In this document: positions 25,901-40,200 of the stretch, one piece after another
Layout: each line of letters opens with the position of its first letter
Position numbering within the stretch: the stretch's first letter is position 1
Source of the DNA: Anseranas semipalmata
Lineage: Eukaryota; Chordata; Aves; Anseriformes; Anseranatidae
Direction: 5' to 3'
DNA: 64,000 nucleotides
Assembly: GCA_013399115.1 (NCBI GenBank)
Contig: VXAA01003297.1
Span: forward strand, 356,848 to 420,847
The notes under the pieces: model-generated
Told to the model about the DNA's origin: nothing
Seen by the model: only the letters and a program-made list of their open reading frames with translations
Database searches by the model: none
Program-made: the position numbers and the translations under genes

Positions 25901-28900
25901 CACAAACCAAGCAAAGCTGAAGCTTAAACCCAATTTGCCAGCTCAGATTTCCTCGTTTCAGTAAATGTGTGGTTCAAACAGACACATGAAAACAGCACAA
26001 AGGCTGTCCTTTATGGTATATTCAGCCTTACCAGAACACAAAAGGTGGACAAAGTCTTGCAAGAAAGAGCTCATTCCCTCTTGTAAGATTTATACCCCAG
26101 TTTGAGAAACCCAAGAGGCCCTGAGCTGGGGTTAACAAGCAGAGCTCTCCAGAAGTCAATGGAGCTATGTCAATTTATTATCCACAGAAGATGCAGCTCA
26201 CACACTTCAGTGCTTACCAGCCTTGAGCTCCATAACTTCCAAGGAGGCTCAGCATCACCCCTGCCTCTGCCAAAACAGAGCCTCCCCACAAATCATTTCC
26301 CAGGAATGAACCGCAGTCCCTGCAGCTCACTTTCTAGCCAAATCACATCTCACATCCCTCACTGGCTGCCTGAATACATCAGGCCACAACATGGCCCAGG
26401 AAGGGCTCCACTATAGCCTTCAAAACAGTTCCTTGCACTGATGATCCACACTGGGATCACAACACACCCAAGCCACATTTGGGAACCCACTGATTTTAAC
26501 CACCTGATGCACTTTGGTCACTACCATGCACATCAGTGGCTTCTAGCTGACCCCAAATGCACCATCCCACTGAGTTTCCTCAGCAATGACCAATTCTCCA
26601 TCGCAGCTCCACACTCCCCCCTACACTTTGAACAGTAACACCAGGTTTAAATCACCACCTTCTAGTCAAAAATTGAGGTCCACCTGTGAATTTCAGCACA
26701 GGGTCCCCCTCTTTTCCCTCTATCCCCTGGCATCACCCAGCCAGATACACAGGGGAAGGCACAGCACATCTGTCCTAGGGATAATTAAAGAGGAACTTGC
26801 CAGTAAGTCAAATATTTACCTAAGCCTCATCAATGCAAATATGTCTTCTAATCCTTCTGTATCTTTCAGGGATGGCAAGAGGAGAATGGTGAGTACTCCA
26901 ATTTATATAGATGTCTGTAAATTAGAGTAATAAAGAGCTCATTTAGATTATTATGTAGTAATTGTATAATTATTAGTCAAATACATTTATGCTGAATGTA
27001 TCATCAATAGAGTTAATACATAAAAGCAACATATACACATCACAGTAGCATTTTGTATACTCTTCTGTCCAAATCTAAATGCATTCTGACCACCTGACTG
27101 CTGCTTGCACAGAGGTTTCTGCTGAGAGCCACACTGGCTCCCTGAGCATTACCTATTAACCCCAGCCTGCATCTCAGCACGTGCATGTTGAGAAATAGGG
27201 AGGAAGATTGAGACGTAACAGTCTTGTGACAGTGCACTTGAGGCCTCCACACAATTGCCAAATGCAAGCATGTAGCTAAGTGCATCAGAAAATAATAACC
27301 CTGTGTCCAGTAGAGAGGTATCACAGCAATGGATGAGGAAATCCTCCCCGCACACACAAGAACGTGTAATGTCATAGGTACAAGACAAAGTCTCAAGTGC
27401 ATGACACTAATCTGCTTAATTGCACTCAAGCATCCAAAGAAATCAAGTGGCCTGGGAAGGAGATAATCACTTTTGTGCTCTCCTGCTACAGCTGCCTAAC
27501 TTAACACTTCTGCTTCCCTCTGATGGGACCACAGACATTCCTTGTCCTGCATGAAAAGTCCCAGGTCACTCAGCCAGCCTCCACTTGCTTTTAAGCAGCA
27601 GGCCCACAGCTCACACCTCTATTTCAAGTGATACCCAGCCCTCAGTGACAGCTTTGCCCAGGGCAATGCTCTTCTGTCCCTTGGAAATGCTGCCCAGAAA
27701 TGTCTCGACAGCAGCATGCCTGTGCCCGCACATACAGCAGTGAGGACACATGCTGGTTGCCACAACAGCAGAATAAGCCTTGGGCATTTTTATTGCCCAG
27801 GAACTCAGCTCAAATTGAGCACAAGGAGGGGGGTAGGCCAAGCATTGCTGACAATCTTCTGACATGTAAAGCTGGAGAAAAAAAAAAAAACTCAGCTACC
27901 CCAACATAAGAAAGCACATACTATCAGTGCCTTTACCTACTCCTCCAGAGACACCTGGTATTTATCTCAAGGGGAGATGTTGGCACAAGCTCTACTTCAT
28001 GGGCTTGCAGCAATTCCTCCTCTCTGCCTCCTTCCCCTGCCTCTCCCTCTGATGTTGCAGAGGGAAGGACAGAGGGGCTTGCTCCAAGTGCGGTGCTCAG
28101 TCTGTGTCCATGGTGAACAGAAAAGAAAATACAGGGACACTATTCACCATAGTGCAAGGATGGGGGAGCAAAAACCCACATTCAGCTAAGGCAGAGAGGA
28201 AGAGACATCAGAACAGAAATCCCCTCCAGACCCATGCAAACAATGGTTGGCCGACAGCAATATCTGATTCTCTGTCCCTAAACCACATGCAATCCCATAC
28301 AGCTATGGCCTGACATAGCCAAAACAACTGCAACCCCAGCATTTATGACTCCATCCAGGAGTCAAATTCAGCAACACCCAACTCCAAAGTGCTAGCTTAG
28401 TTCTCACCTCAGGAACCTGGCTCACAAAAATAAGGAGATCCCTAAAGGTTTGAGTAACCTCAACGCTGCACCTTCCTCCTCATGTGCAAAGGTCCAAGTA
28501 CACAGTTAATGCTACTTCTATATGTACAGAGCATGCAGAAGAGTCCCATAGAGCAGGATATCCCAGAGCACACCTCCCCAGCCTGTTCTCCTCCCCTTGC
28601 AGTGCTTGAAGGAAGGTGAGGAGAACCCTGAAGCATGTTTCTCCATGGGAAGTTCCCCTTCACCCAGAGAAGGGAGAGTATTTTGCCTTCTGCGGTCTAC
28701 CTATGATCTGAATTCATGTCTCACACCCAGACAGAGAATCCCTGGTGCGACAGCTCAGGGAAATCAAATGAAGTGCCAATCCTATTTCATTTTTCAGTAA
28801 AATAACCCCCATATGGGAGAAAACAGTTCCTCCAGACATCTGCCACACATTCCAGAAAAATGCATTACAGGCCTGCCACTAAGTGTGAAATAGATTTTTA

Positions 28901-31900
28901 AAAGTTAAAAAGCTATTGGATATTTAAAGCATGTGTGACATATCACAATATGCTAGAAATGCATGTTAAAGAAATAACAGCACCTCAAACGTACCGTGGA
29001 GCAATGCAATTAATCCTGTGCTTAGAGAAAATCCTGGGTCGTGGTTCTCTGGAAGAGGAAGTTTGGTTTCTGTTTTTTAAGTACCTATTTTAATAGTTAA
29101 TTATTGTATTGTAGGGGAAAACGCAAGCTTCAGTTAGAGCTGAACTACATGTCAGAAGGCTGTATGCAGCTACACTGAGAACACTAATTTTAATTAATCC
29201 CACTCCATGCTCTTCTCCCTTCCAGCAGAGTCTCATTTGCTTAGAGCTTCACCTGACTGGCAGTTTGAGCTGAAACTTCCATAACAGGTATGGTTACCTT
29301 TTTTTTTTTTTATGGTGGAAAACTAAGTTGAATTTCAGCAGTTGCCAGAAAAGCATTGTTTTGTCTGTGCAGAAGGATTCATTAAAAGTTTTGTTGTTTT
29401 GTTTGTTTTTGACTAGCACTTGTTGCTGGATACTCTGAAACACTGCTTTCATACTGGGCAGCAGGGTGGCCTCTGAGACCTCTTGTTCATCCAGACACAA
29501 TCCATCCAGAGATAAATTAGCAGCTGCCATGAGAAAAAAATCATGCTTTAAATATGCTCAGGAGAGACTGTTTTACTGTGACTCAATCCAAGAAACAAAG
29601 TCAGAATTAAGGATCAATATGGCACCTCAGTTCCCTCTCTTTCCACCACAACCTTTCATTGCATGTGACTTTTTTTTCCACAGGACATCTATGGGGAGGG
29701 ATAACATTCAGTGAAGACAGCAAGGCAATATTTAGCCAATAGGTCTTACAGAAGTTTGCTGACAGCAGGAAAACAGGAGCAGGACCACAAAGCATGCAGG
29801 CTCTCGGGCAAGAAATGTGCCCCCAAAAGCAGATTGGCCCCCACCAACCCCACATGTGATGCCCGTCCCACCCCTCTCACTGCAGCCTGAACTCAGGCTG
29901 TCTCCACTCAGGCTCATTGCCCCAGCCTTTACCTTCTCAGCCAGCTTCCTCCCACCCAGGTACCCCTCCCCAGTTACCCACCCCTCCAATAGCCTTGCCC
30001 AGTCCCCTCACCAGGATGCTTGCTCACACCATCGCCCCCCAGCCCCCGCTCTGTTACCATTTCCCCCCATCACACTACCTCCACCCTGGCTCCCTGATTC
30101 TCTGGACTCCTCCTCAGCTTCTAGGTCCCCCCATTCCAGTATCCTTCCCAGACCTCTTGCCTAGTCCCTGTCTCCCAGATCTCAAATTAAAATTTCATTA
30201 AGTGATAAACATAGGGAAAAGTTGGGCAACTTTAGAATACACTGTTACCACCTCCTGTAACACAATGAAAACTAGAAGCCTTCCATTTCTTTGGTTCTGT
30301 TTTTGTGGATGCATGTCCCTTACTTGTACCACATGACTTCAGAGATCCCGCTGGGCAAAAGACAAATGAAAAGTGTTCCTCTGCACCCAGCAAGGATGAA
30401 ACTGTATTATCAGGAGGTCAACCATACAGGGGAAGACAACAGGGTCAACCTGTAAGAGAGAAATTAGGAAGCAGTAGCATGGGAAGAACAAAACGCTACG
30501 AGGAAACAGTGAGAAGACTTCTGCCTTGAGGCTTTATACTGTGTAAGAGAGTGGACTACCATTTAGGGCCCCTCCAGTCACTAAAATCCTATTTCCAAAG
30601 AGGGTTCCAGATAAGACAACAGCAGCTGTCAGCAGAGAGGGGGCTACACATACGGGGGAAAAGAGGAGAAAACTCCAAAGCAGGGAAAGATGCTGCAACA
30701 TCAAGGATATGAATCAAAGAAGCCACAGGGAAAGAAAAAAGCAAGCAAAAAAAATTGCTGTGAGGAAAAAAATAACATCTTTCATTAAGAAATATCACAG
30801 TTGGCCAGCAGCACTGAACATCAGGCAGTACCACAAAGGCAATATATTATTACTGTTACACTTTTCTGAGCGTGTCTTTTTAAATATATTTCACTTATGA
30901 CAAACACTTTCAAGGCCTGGCCTGAATCTCACACTTGCACAGAGCAGAGCCTGCCAGGTTCACCCATAAAACCAGGACACTTAAAGCAAAAGTTACATCA
31001 CAGACAATAAATATGTGAACAGAAACAGTGACAGATTATAATACTTCACAAAGCATACTTTGTTTGAATATGGTTCAGCTTAATTATTGATAACAATGCT
31101 TACTATCAGGCTGGTAAATAATCTGTAGTACATTTTATAGAAAATAAGGATCTTGTATTCTTATGGGGACTTAATGCTGCACTTGAGTGCTGAGTTTTTG
31201 GCTGAGAAGCAAGGTGCAAGATACAGGTAAACATAGGAAGCATCCTCCTGGGGTGTGTGAATGATAGGGCATGTAGACTTGCCAAGTACATCTTTATGGC
31301 GTTTTAGTATGCTTCCAAATAATAAACAGGGCTTGGAAGGCAAGCAGAGATTTTGGATCTCTGACTTCAGAGACTATCAACCTCTGCATGGAAGGAAATA
31401 TTTCTCCACCCTCAAATATTGAACTCCTGCCTCTTCCATGCCATGAAACAGAACAGCTGCTGTTTGTTATGAGCTGCCCATTTCAATAGGAATGTTAATA
31501 TTTTACTGTGTTTTCTTTCCATTCCTTCCCTTCTCCTTGCCTGTGGAGGCAAATCTCATAGCTAGCATTACAAGCACTGGATTCAGCAGCTTTCTCTTGG
31601 ATGAATTTGTACTGATGTTAGCCCTTTTCATCCGTGACTCTTTAAGAAATGAAATCCCACAAGAGGTGCATTTGGTTCACTCTGCCTCAAGATATCCTGT
31701 TACTCCAAGCTACAAGCAATCTGGAAGCCCTTGTGGTATTTCAACATTTACACTACTCTGGGGAGGCAGTGATAAACAAAACTGAGTTAAAGTAAAGATG
31801 AAACAGCTCCCACAAAGGTTTGGGGGTCAGGAACAAGGCTGAGCCAGCAGGGCTGGCTCAACCTGTGCATGCAAATCCTTGAGCACCTTGTCAGTCTTCC

Positions 31901-34900
31901 AAGACAGGGCAGAGTCAGGAGAGCACAGCCACATGGCTCCCAGCCAACACGCTATCTCACATCTGTCTGCATCTGCCCATGAGAGCCAGCCCCAGAGTGG
32001 GGTTTAGCAAGGAGCTGGTTGTCTCCCAGGGGGACCATGGCCAGCTGCTCAAGCAAGTCCAACCCAAGCTGGTCCAGGAGAGGTTCACCTGCTAACACCC
32101 TGCCCCAAAGAGTGGGGTTGGTCCCTGCTCCCAGGGTGGATGCACCCCTTGGACCCTGCCATCCTTCAGTCCAAGTGCAGTGCAACTCCTCATGCAGCAC
32201 TCCTGCCCACTGATGTCTTGAGATAGGGACATCAGGGATGCCACTTGCATGTTGCAGGGCAGCGAATAGGTGCTGAGCTAGGTTGGGAATAAGATTCTCT
32301 AAATGAGGATGGAAGAACCCTGTGAGGATGAGGGTGAGAAAGCAACATATCCTATCCCACCACAGCACAGCCACCAAGCTTGGGTCAGTGCTTCAGCAAT
32401 CGCCGCCTTTCTGTAGAATGCCCTTCTTAGCCAATGGATGGAAAGCCAATTCAAGGGCATCAGCAATCAATGGAGACAGGGTGCTAGCAGCAAAAATCGA
32501 GAATGACAGCAAGGGAAGGAAAAAGAGGGGAGGGAAAAATGACAGACTGCCACAGATGGAGAAAGGAGAGGGGAGAGACAGGGTGGCTCGTGTCAGGAGG
32601 GGCTGCCAGGGGAGTTGCAGGGACTCAGCAGCTCCAAGTCACAGTCGAGGAGGGGGAGCAACAATAGCAAGCTTTTATAGCCTCCAGCACAGTAGGCAAT
32701 GAGGAGGGGAGACCAGGGAAGAGAAAACTAAAGGAAGAAAGGATAAGCAAAGGGTATGGCTTTGTATCATGAGCAAGGATAGATTTCTCTTTCCTCCTGG
32801 AAACAGTACACAAGTGTAAATGGCACCATTGTCTCAGAGGACAGATGGTCACCCACATTGTAGCTCTGCATCCCCCATCCTGCCCAAAGGAGCCTCTTCC
32901 CTGTCCTGATCCACACTGACACAACAGGCAGGGAGAGAGCTGGAGACAAGGACAAGGATCTCTCCGTCATCTGCCCCACCAGCCAACTTTGCAGTCAGGG
33001 CTGGGCAGGTGAGAGCTGCTACTGCCACAGCACTGCACTTAAGCTCCAGCCCAAAGCTGGAGCTCTGAACTCCCACGCAGGTCTGCCAGCAGGAGGGTTA
33101 CACCATCTTCACACCACCTCTGTACTCAGCCTCACTGGTCCATGATGGCTGTCAAAGATCAAGCGCTCACACTGAGTCTCTCAGATCTATCACCTTTGAT
33201 ACCATTAATTACAAGGATTTGTTGAGATGCCTGCCAAGCTCAGCAGGGATTTGCAGCATGGTGCCAGAGTAGTTGTTCCCAACCTAGATAACATCCACTT
33301 ATCACTCCCCACCAGTTTGTCTTACATCTTCATAATCACGCTTCATCTCTTCTTTTACAAGTCCAACTGCACTCTTACCTGCCTGCTTTGCTCCTCTCAG
33401 CCCCACCACCTCAGCCTCCTGCCCTGGTTGCTGGTCACAACTCTGCTGTCTTCTCCAGAAGAAAACCCACACCCCTCAGCTAGGCTGTGCCTTCTGAAGC
33501 ACCTCCTGAAGTGATCTCTGCTCATTTCAGCAGCAGAGCCCAGAGCACCCCTCCAGGGAGCACAGGCAGGTAGGACAGAGCCAGCAGCATTTCTCCTGTG
33601 ATGCAGGACCACACCTGGCATGAGGCAGCACAGTACAAACACATTGCCCAAGGAGCAGCAGCAGCAACTAAAAGCAGGGCATCCCACAAGCCAAATCTGT
33701 CCCTTTTAACAGCCAGCCCAGCGGCTCTTCTCAAACCTCTTTACATTGTCCCCACCAGCAAGAGGGCTGCAAGGCACATTTCAGAGAGGCTTCAGACAGG
33801 ATCTCCTTTCTGCATGGCAGGCAGAGTGAAGCACAGGAGAGGCAGTGGCACAGAGATATGCAAGGGATTTGGGAAAGGGACAGGCTGAGTTGTGCTGGGC
33901 AATTGAAAACGAGTGGGCAAAGTGAGCACAGGACAGAAGTGCATGCAAGTTTGAGCCTGGACCATCTAACACCAGGCTGCAAGCCTGCAGCTGGAAGTCC
34001 TGCACTTTCATCTTCCAAAGACAGTATCTCTCTCGGACTATGAAGATCGTTCCAGCTTAGTGGTTGACAGCTTGGCAGCCTCTTTGTTCATGTTCTCTCC
34101 AGGTCTGAAACAGGCCAAGCTTTTTCATGCAGTCTGTCCTCTTAACCATCCCAGGACCAGCTGCAGGCCATTTGCTGCAGAGGAGCTGCAACTCTTAACC
34201 ATTCCTCACCTGAAGCAACTCTGATCAAATATTACGTTCAGGTTACACAGCAAATTCAACTGGCTGCAGGAGCTTCCTTTTTGTCAGTGGTGGGAAGGGC
34301 ATCAAGTCCTCAAATAGGCAGCTGGTCAATTTGTAAGTGGTTAATTGTATTTTTTAATTCACATTGTTATGACAGAACATGCAATTAGAGGTCTGGTCAG
34401 AGTATTTTATAGGTCTTAAACTCAAAACGAGTATTTTTATTGCCCCTTGTATTACACCAAAAGCCCCATCGAGCTCCTTCACATGCCCTGCTACAGTGTT
34501 CATGAAGGCTGGAAAAGGCAAACTGACCCTTTTTCAGAGTAAATGGTTCTCATCTCCAAGGCAAAATATATTCCAGTGAATAAACACAATATGCTCCAGA
34601 AGGGTTTTCAGCATTTCATTTCAGCAGCACACTTTGCTGAGGGAAGGGGAGGTCCTCAGAAGCAGGTGCTGCTACCATCCCTGTAGTCAGAGGACATCAT
34701 CCCTCTCCTCTGGCTTGATGCTACCACATACCCCTCAGGCTGGCGCCAGCCACACTGTCTGCTCTGGATAACACTGTGCAGTATGACAAGACCATCTTCC
34801 CAAGCTAATCTGAAGAGCAACATCTGGTGTAAATAGGTCTGTTTTCACTAGGCATAGCGGAACACTAATTTACAGTAGACATGAGACTTCCATCCTCTCC

Positions 34901-37144
34901 TCCCTCCTGCCTGTTTCCCCACACTGTCCATGTACATTGACCAGAAGTCCAGGGACTGCACAGAGATACTCTGTAAAGAGCTACTGCGGTAAGAGTCCTA
35001 GCCCCACTTTCCTGAAGCACCTGGGCATGCAGCATTAGCAGGCCTTTTATTGCTTCTGGCACTTACTGGGGAAACAGAGCAGTAGGACATGCACACAGCA
35101 AAAAAGACCCCACTCCCAAACCAGTCGCTTCTCAACATTTTGCAGTCAGCCCTTCCTCCAACAGTAGGAATCTATCCTCCAGAAACAGGCAAAAGACTCA
35201 GAGCTTTGCATGAAGACAGTAGATATGTACTAAGATTTTTTTCAGCCTTACTTCCAATTGTTAGACCCCATGGACATTAAAGCTTCAGACAGTCAGAGCT
35301 CTGGTTTAGTTTGTGCTGTTCTGTTTCACTTCCAATCCATGGTCTGACTTCTCACTGTAAGAACCTCCAGAGAATAAGCTAAAGGCACTGCCTCAGCATT
35401 TGTGCTTCGATATACAGGGCCAGCTTGCAAGCCAGCCAAATTTAGACCTCATCCCTTTACATCTGCCCACTTGCCTGGAATTTTGTATATCTCACATACA
35501 CGCAACCCAGCCAATTTCTCACGGATCGCGAGCATTCAAATCCCCTGCAAACATATCCATCCCTTGTGTGCTACTAATGACAATGCAGGAGTTTAAATTC
35601 AATTTACACCACATCTGACTGTGCAAATGATCCCTCTCAACTTCCCATTGCAAACTTGCACATCAAACAACCCACACTAATGATGTTCCCTTGTCACTAG
35701 CTTTGCAGAGGCAGCTTCCTTCCCAACTACTTGTGGGGGTCCTAAGCACTATAATGCTCCCCCTGCCTCTTGCTTTTGCCCACAAACTGCAGCTGGGTGT
35801 CAGGGTTTCTATCCCAGGAAAAAGCCTGGAATTTAGAATATGGTTTTCCAATCCAGAGTCCAGGCAGACAATGCATCTCACCACTACAAAAAAGTGCCCA
35901 ATATCTAATTATGGAAACACTAAAATACATCGTCTCCAAACTAAACCTGCTCTCCAACATTTTCTTTTGCTTCCCTTCCATAACATCCGGGAAGAACAAG
36001 TGCATCAACCCTAAAAGGCAGCCCAGGATGCTAGCCAGCAAGCTGTCTGCCCACTATCCAGAAACTCTTTTTAGTAAAAAGAAAAAATACGCACCTCCAT
36101 AGAGCAACTTTGCCCTCTGAAGACAGAGGTTAAGGTAAGCATCCTGAATTTTCTGCTAGAGATGGCAATGTCAAATATCACAGGAAAGAGCCTGGATGCC
36201 TGGCTTTCAGACAGGTAGAGTTATATGAGATGAACCCCAGCCATCTTCACAAGAGAAGAATTAACAGGGAAATTAAGGGTCAGTTCACAAGCATAGAAAA
36301 TGACTGCCTTAAAGCACATTGCTAACACAGAAGGGGAAGAAAATGTTGAGGATAGATTGGTTCTGGGGAGATGTCTGTGTTGGCCCAGCACATGAGCTGC
36401 CTTCTAATTCTAATCAAGTATATGGACAATTGGCTTATTAAAAGTTACCCTTAGCTGCTGACAGCAAACTTCATTCCACCTGTAGTGAGCTTGGCAGAGT
36501 GGCAGAAAACCCAGCAGGCACTGAGGTAGGCTTACGCCCTTCTAAAACTTGGAAAGCCTTCAGTGCACTGATGCCACTGAAACCACATTCTCTGGAGAGC
36601 TCCGATCAGCTCACTTTCCCATGCAACAGGAGCAACTGTACAGTTGCTTTAGCACATTGCGGCGTGCAGAGGTTACCTAACCTTACACAGAAAAGCATCT
36701 TGCACTTGTTGGTTCTCAGGTATGCAGATTTATCTGTTGGCTGGAAGGAGGTCTACAGAGCAATGTAATCAACAGAAATCAATCCATGCCTAAGGGCAGA
36801 GCAGCATCTTCCTGATTACCTAGAACAACGCAAAGCTATCCAAGACCTCAGATAAGTGCCAGACTCTTCACCTGCCCTATGAGCTAGATTTGCAAAAAAG
36901 ACAGGAGACATCTGTCTTTAAAATGGAGTAGCAGGAATAACATACACATTTTAGTACCTTCCAGCTATGCATATAAAAGCTGATACTGCTGACCCCAAGA
37001 ATGGAAAGCCACGATCCCTAGGTCCTCAAGAATGATGAATACTGCTTAAAATTCATAAACCACTCAATTTTTGATGCATTGTTATACCTTCAGGTCACAT
37101 TTCCAAGCTTTCCTCCTACCTAGTAGAGAGGTAGGAACCTCTTG
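22932..37144. other. Intronic sequence without identified genes
   Basis: About 14 kb of intron. I recognise no exon or RNA gene. AT-rich patches with TAAT cores lie at 26925-27050, 28865-29000 and 30840-31140. A C-rich, thymine-interspersed stretch lies at 29830-30170. Poly-A or poly-T runs occur near 27880 and 29299. Confidence 0.5.
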
Positions 37145-37235
37145 TGTATATATGTTATATACTTTTTAATTATATTTTAAGAGTATATAACTATATAAAA
37201 TTAAAAAGTGTCTATAATACACACATATATAAATA
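37145..37235. repeat. AT-rich imperfect inverted repeat
   Basis: The left part contains ttatatactttttaat (37155-37170) and the right part attaaaaagtgtctataat (37200-37218). These pair as an inverted repeat with a perfect 10-bp core (actttttaat with attaaaaagt), weaker pairing outward into the flanking tatata tracts, and a spacer of about 29 bases. It could be a hairpin-forming microsatellite or a remnant of a small transposon. Confidence 0.55.
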
Positions 37236-40200
37236 AAAGATGACATGTAAAAAGTAAACCTAATCAGAGGATTACAGGAGCTCTGGCCTTAAGACAGACA
37301 TCAACTTTTACAAGAGTTGCAATAAATTTGCAGCTGGTGTTTGCTTATTAATTACCTACATCCATTTGTTATAAATATTGCAGCCAGGGTTTAACAGAAC
37401 ACAAGGCAACAGCTTAAGGCAAAAACAAGTACAACACTACAGAAACTGCAGATGAAATTTCACTCACACAAAACAAATTGCTCAAACTGTAATATAACAC
37501 ACCTATGCATCCAAAGCTTATTAATAAGCAAAAGATTTGTCGGCCCCTCAGCCACATACATCAGCATCACCTGCTTAACATCACCAAGAGAAGTACCCAT
37601 TACTGATCCAGGCACACATCATTCTCTTTGCTTTTCCAGCATCTGATTCTCCGCTCTGTTCACTCAGGGCAGTGCCAGCAGGAACCACCACTATTGCAAC
37701 CACAGCCATTTTGCTCGTGTATAACGATGCCTGCAGCACCAGGCAGGGAGGAAGCAGGGAGTAAACCTGGGGGTTTCCCCTGTTCTCCCATCAGTGTGCC
37801 CAATGCTGGTTCTGTTTCCTTGTGCACCAAACACATAGCTCAGGCTGAAAACTGGCATGACAGTTTTTAGGAAAGCTAGCCCTAGAAGCTTATTAACAGG
37901 AGATTTAGAGACATATATAGGACAGCAAAGCCCCTTCTTGGAAAATCTTTAATGATCTACGGGGCAGCCCCTCAGTACACATGAACAGACCTGCCAGCTT
38001 TGAGAAGTCACCCTGCTTTATACCAACAAAACAGCCCCCAGTACTAAAAATTAAGTGTGTACATAAACTTTTGCACAACTGGGACCTGACGCACTGCTCC
38101 TATACCACAGAAATCAACTGGAAATACATTTTTCTGCATGAGAGCAGAACAGAAGCCTAAAAGACCGACATACTTTACAAATGAGGGAAGGGGGCTGGTA
38201 TATAACAAAAAGCAAGAAAATGACTGAGCTGCAGAGCCTATCTCCTTACTGCTACAGTTTTAGAATCAATTTTTTTAATGGCATGCTTCATTCTTGCTCC
38301 TGCTGTCATGTCAACATTATAGATATGACCACAAAGGGAGGTCTAGGCCTCCTGGAAAGAGTTTCTTTTAAAGAAAGACTCAAAGGACAAACAGAATCTA
38401 TCACATTTGACCCTAGGTATGGGTGAAGCGTAAAGTCTTTCTGGAACCCCAAGGAGTCAAGCAGAGATGCAGACATCCAAGCATCTCTCTCATAATCTTC
38501 TCATAATTTGCAAAGTTCATCGGGATCCATTTGTAAGGCACCATGTGGCATGGCCTTTATTTAGTTCCCAACATTTTATAAATTCATAAGATGAATGCTA
38601 CACAGTTGTTCTGGAAACACGTTTCACACTTTTCACCCTATTTCCCCTCCAACCTCAGCTTGAAATCCTATTTGACATGGAGTTTAGTTTTTATATAAGA
38701 AAAAAAAACTTACAGCTGATCTTATAGCCATATCTCAAATATTGACTGTATTAGCATTTCAGCTGCAACAGCCCCACAATCTGCAATTCAGAGCAGCCAG
38801 TCTTGTTTCTGTTCATCAAAATAGAAAATAGAGATCAAGCTAAATAAACTGTTCTGTGACCAGGCTGATTTGTTAGCATGCTGCACCAAGCCCAACTCCT
38901 CTCAAAGACAGGCACACTTACCAGAAGCCAGGCCAGCTCCAGGTGAGTATCACATCACACACCCAGCTGATTACACAGCAGTTACCTTAACAATGTTAAT
39001 CTGGATTTAAAAAAAAAAATCTGCTCACCAGTAAACTAGCGCAATTCAAACATTCTTTCACACTGTACATAAAACTATCCTAGAAACGTGTAATCACCTA
39101 AAAGCCCAGTAAATATTCTACTGGGCTATTCAAACATCACAAGGAACAAAGTCCATATCTTAAAATGGAGTTAGGGTTTTTTTTGTTTGTTTTGCAAAAA
39201 ACATTACATTTATACACTAATATGCATCCAGAAGTGACTTCAAAGCACAAGCTTAAGTTTTTGGTTTTTTTTTCCTCCTCTTACTGCACTGCAGCAAAGA
39301 AATATGGCAGTTGTTCAATAGCACATAACAAAATTGCAGGACTGCTCATGGAAGAAAAAATTATCTTCAGGGGAGGGGGATTTAAATAGGTGGAGTGCAA
39401 TTACCTAAATTGAAATTTGGTGGTTAATGACCTTGTGCTTACAAAAATTACTACATTGTCCTTAATGATCAGAGCTTCCATTTTAAGTCTCATTGACAGT
39501 ACTTCCAAACATAATGATCATGAAGCTCTGCCCTACTAGAAAGTCAATGAGAAGATTAACAGGCTTTTAATTAACATCCCCCCTTTTTTTTCTGAATCTT
39601 CAGGAAAGGTCAAGTGTTTCTATGTAGTGGTGACTCAGCCTGCCCCTGCTTGGAACAAGAGTCCTGGAAAGCTAATAGCCCAACATAACAGGGGTGAAAA
39701 AGTTTCAGAATAGGAAAAAGCAGACAAGCACAGAAATTCTTAGAAGACATGATTTGATTTTCATAGAAGCATCCCTTACAAAGGGGCTCATTTCTTCATG
39801 GGGATAAGGCCATGAGGAGTGATTTGCAGCCAGGTAATGGAACCATATGATTTCTATGGTGCTGTCAAAAAAGCATGATGCCAAGAACATAATGACCTGC
39901 AAGAAACCTTGAGGTTGTAGAAACATTCCCTCTTTCAAAAAAATTATGAGAACTACTTACTGCATGATCCGTTCAAAATGAGGACTAAGAGAAAAAAGTC
40001 AGAGGAGCAGAACCCTCTCCACTCAGTCTCTGCTTTACAAATAGTCTCTTAACTTCATCCAGCTGAGCTGAAACCACGGCTCTGAAGCAATCCTTTCAAA
40101 AGGCTTCCAGCAGCCCCACCATTACTCTTCTCACCTGTGTCACGCATAGCCAGGTGGAAAGTCATCAACAGGTGACTGAGAAAAGCTTGTTCCTCCCCTC

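Noticed and set aside
38325..38425. Possible CR1 piece around cctcctggaaagagtttc
   Set aside because: Phrase order does not follow CR1 and no terminal motif is present.
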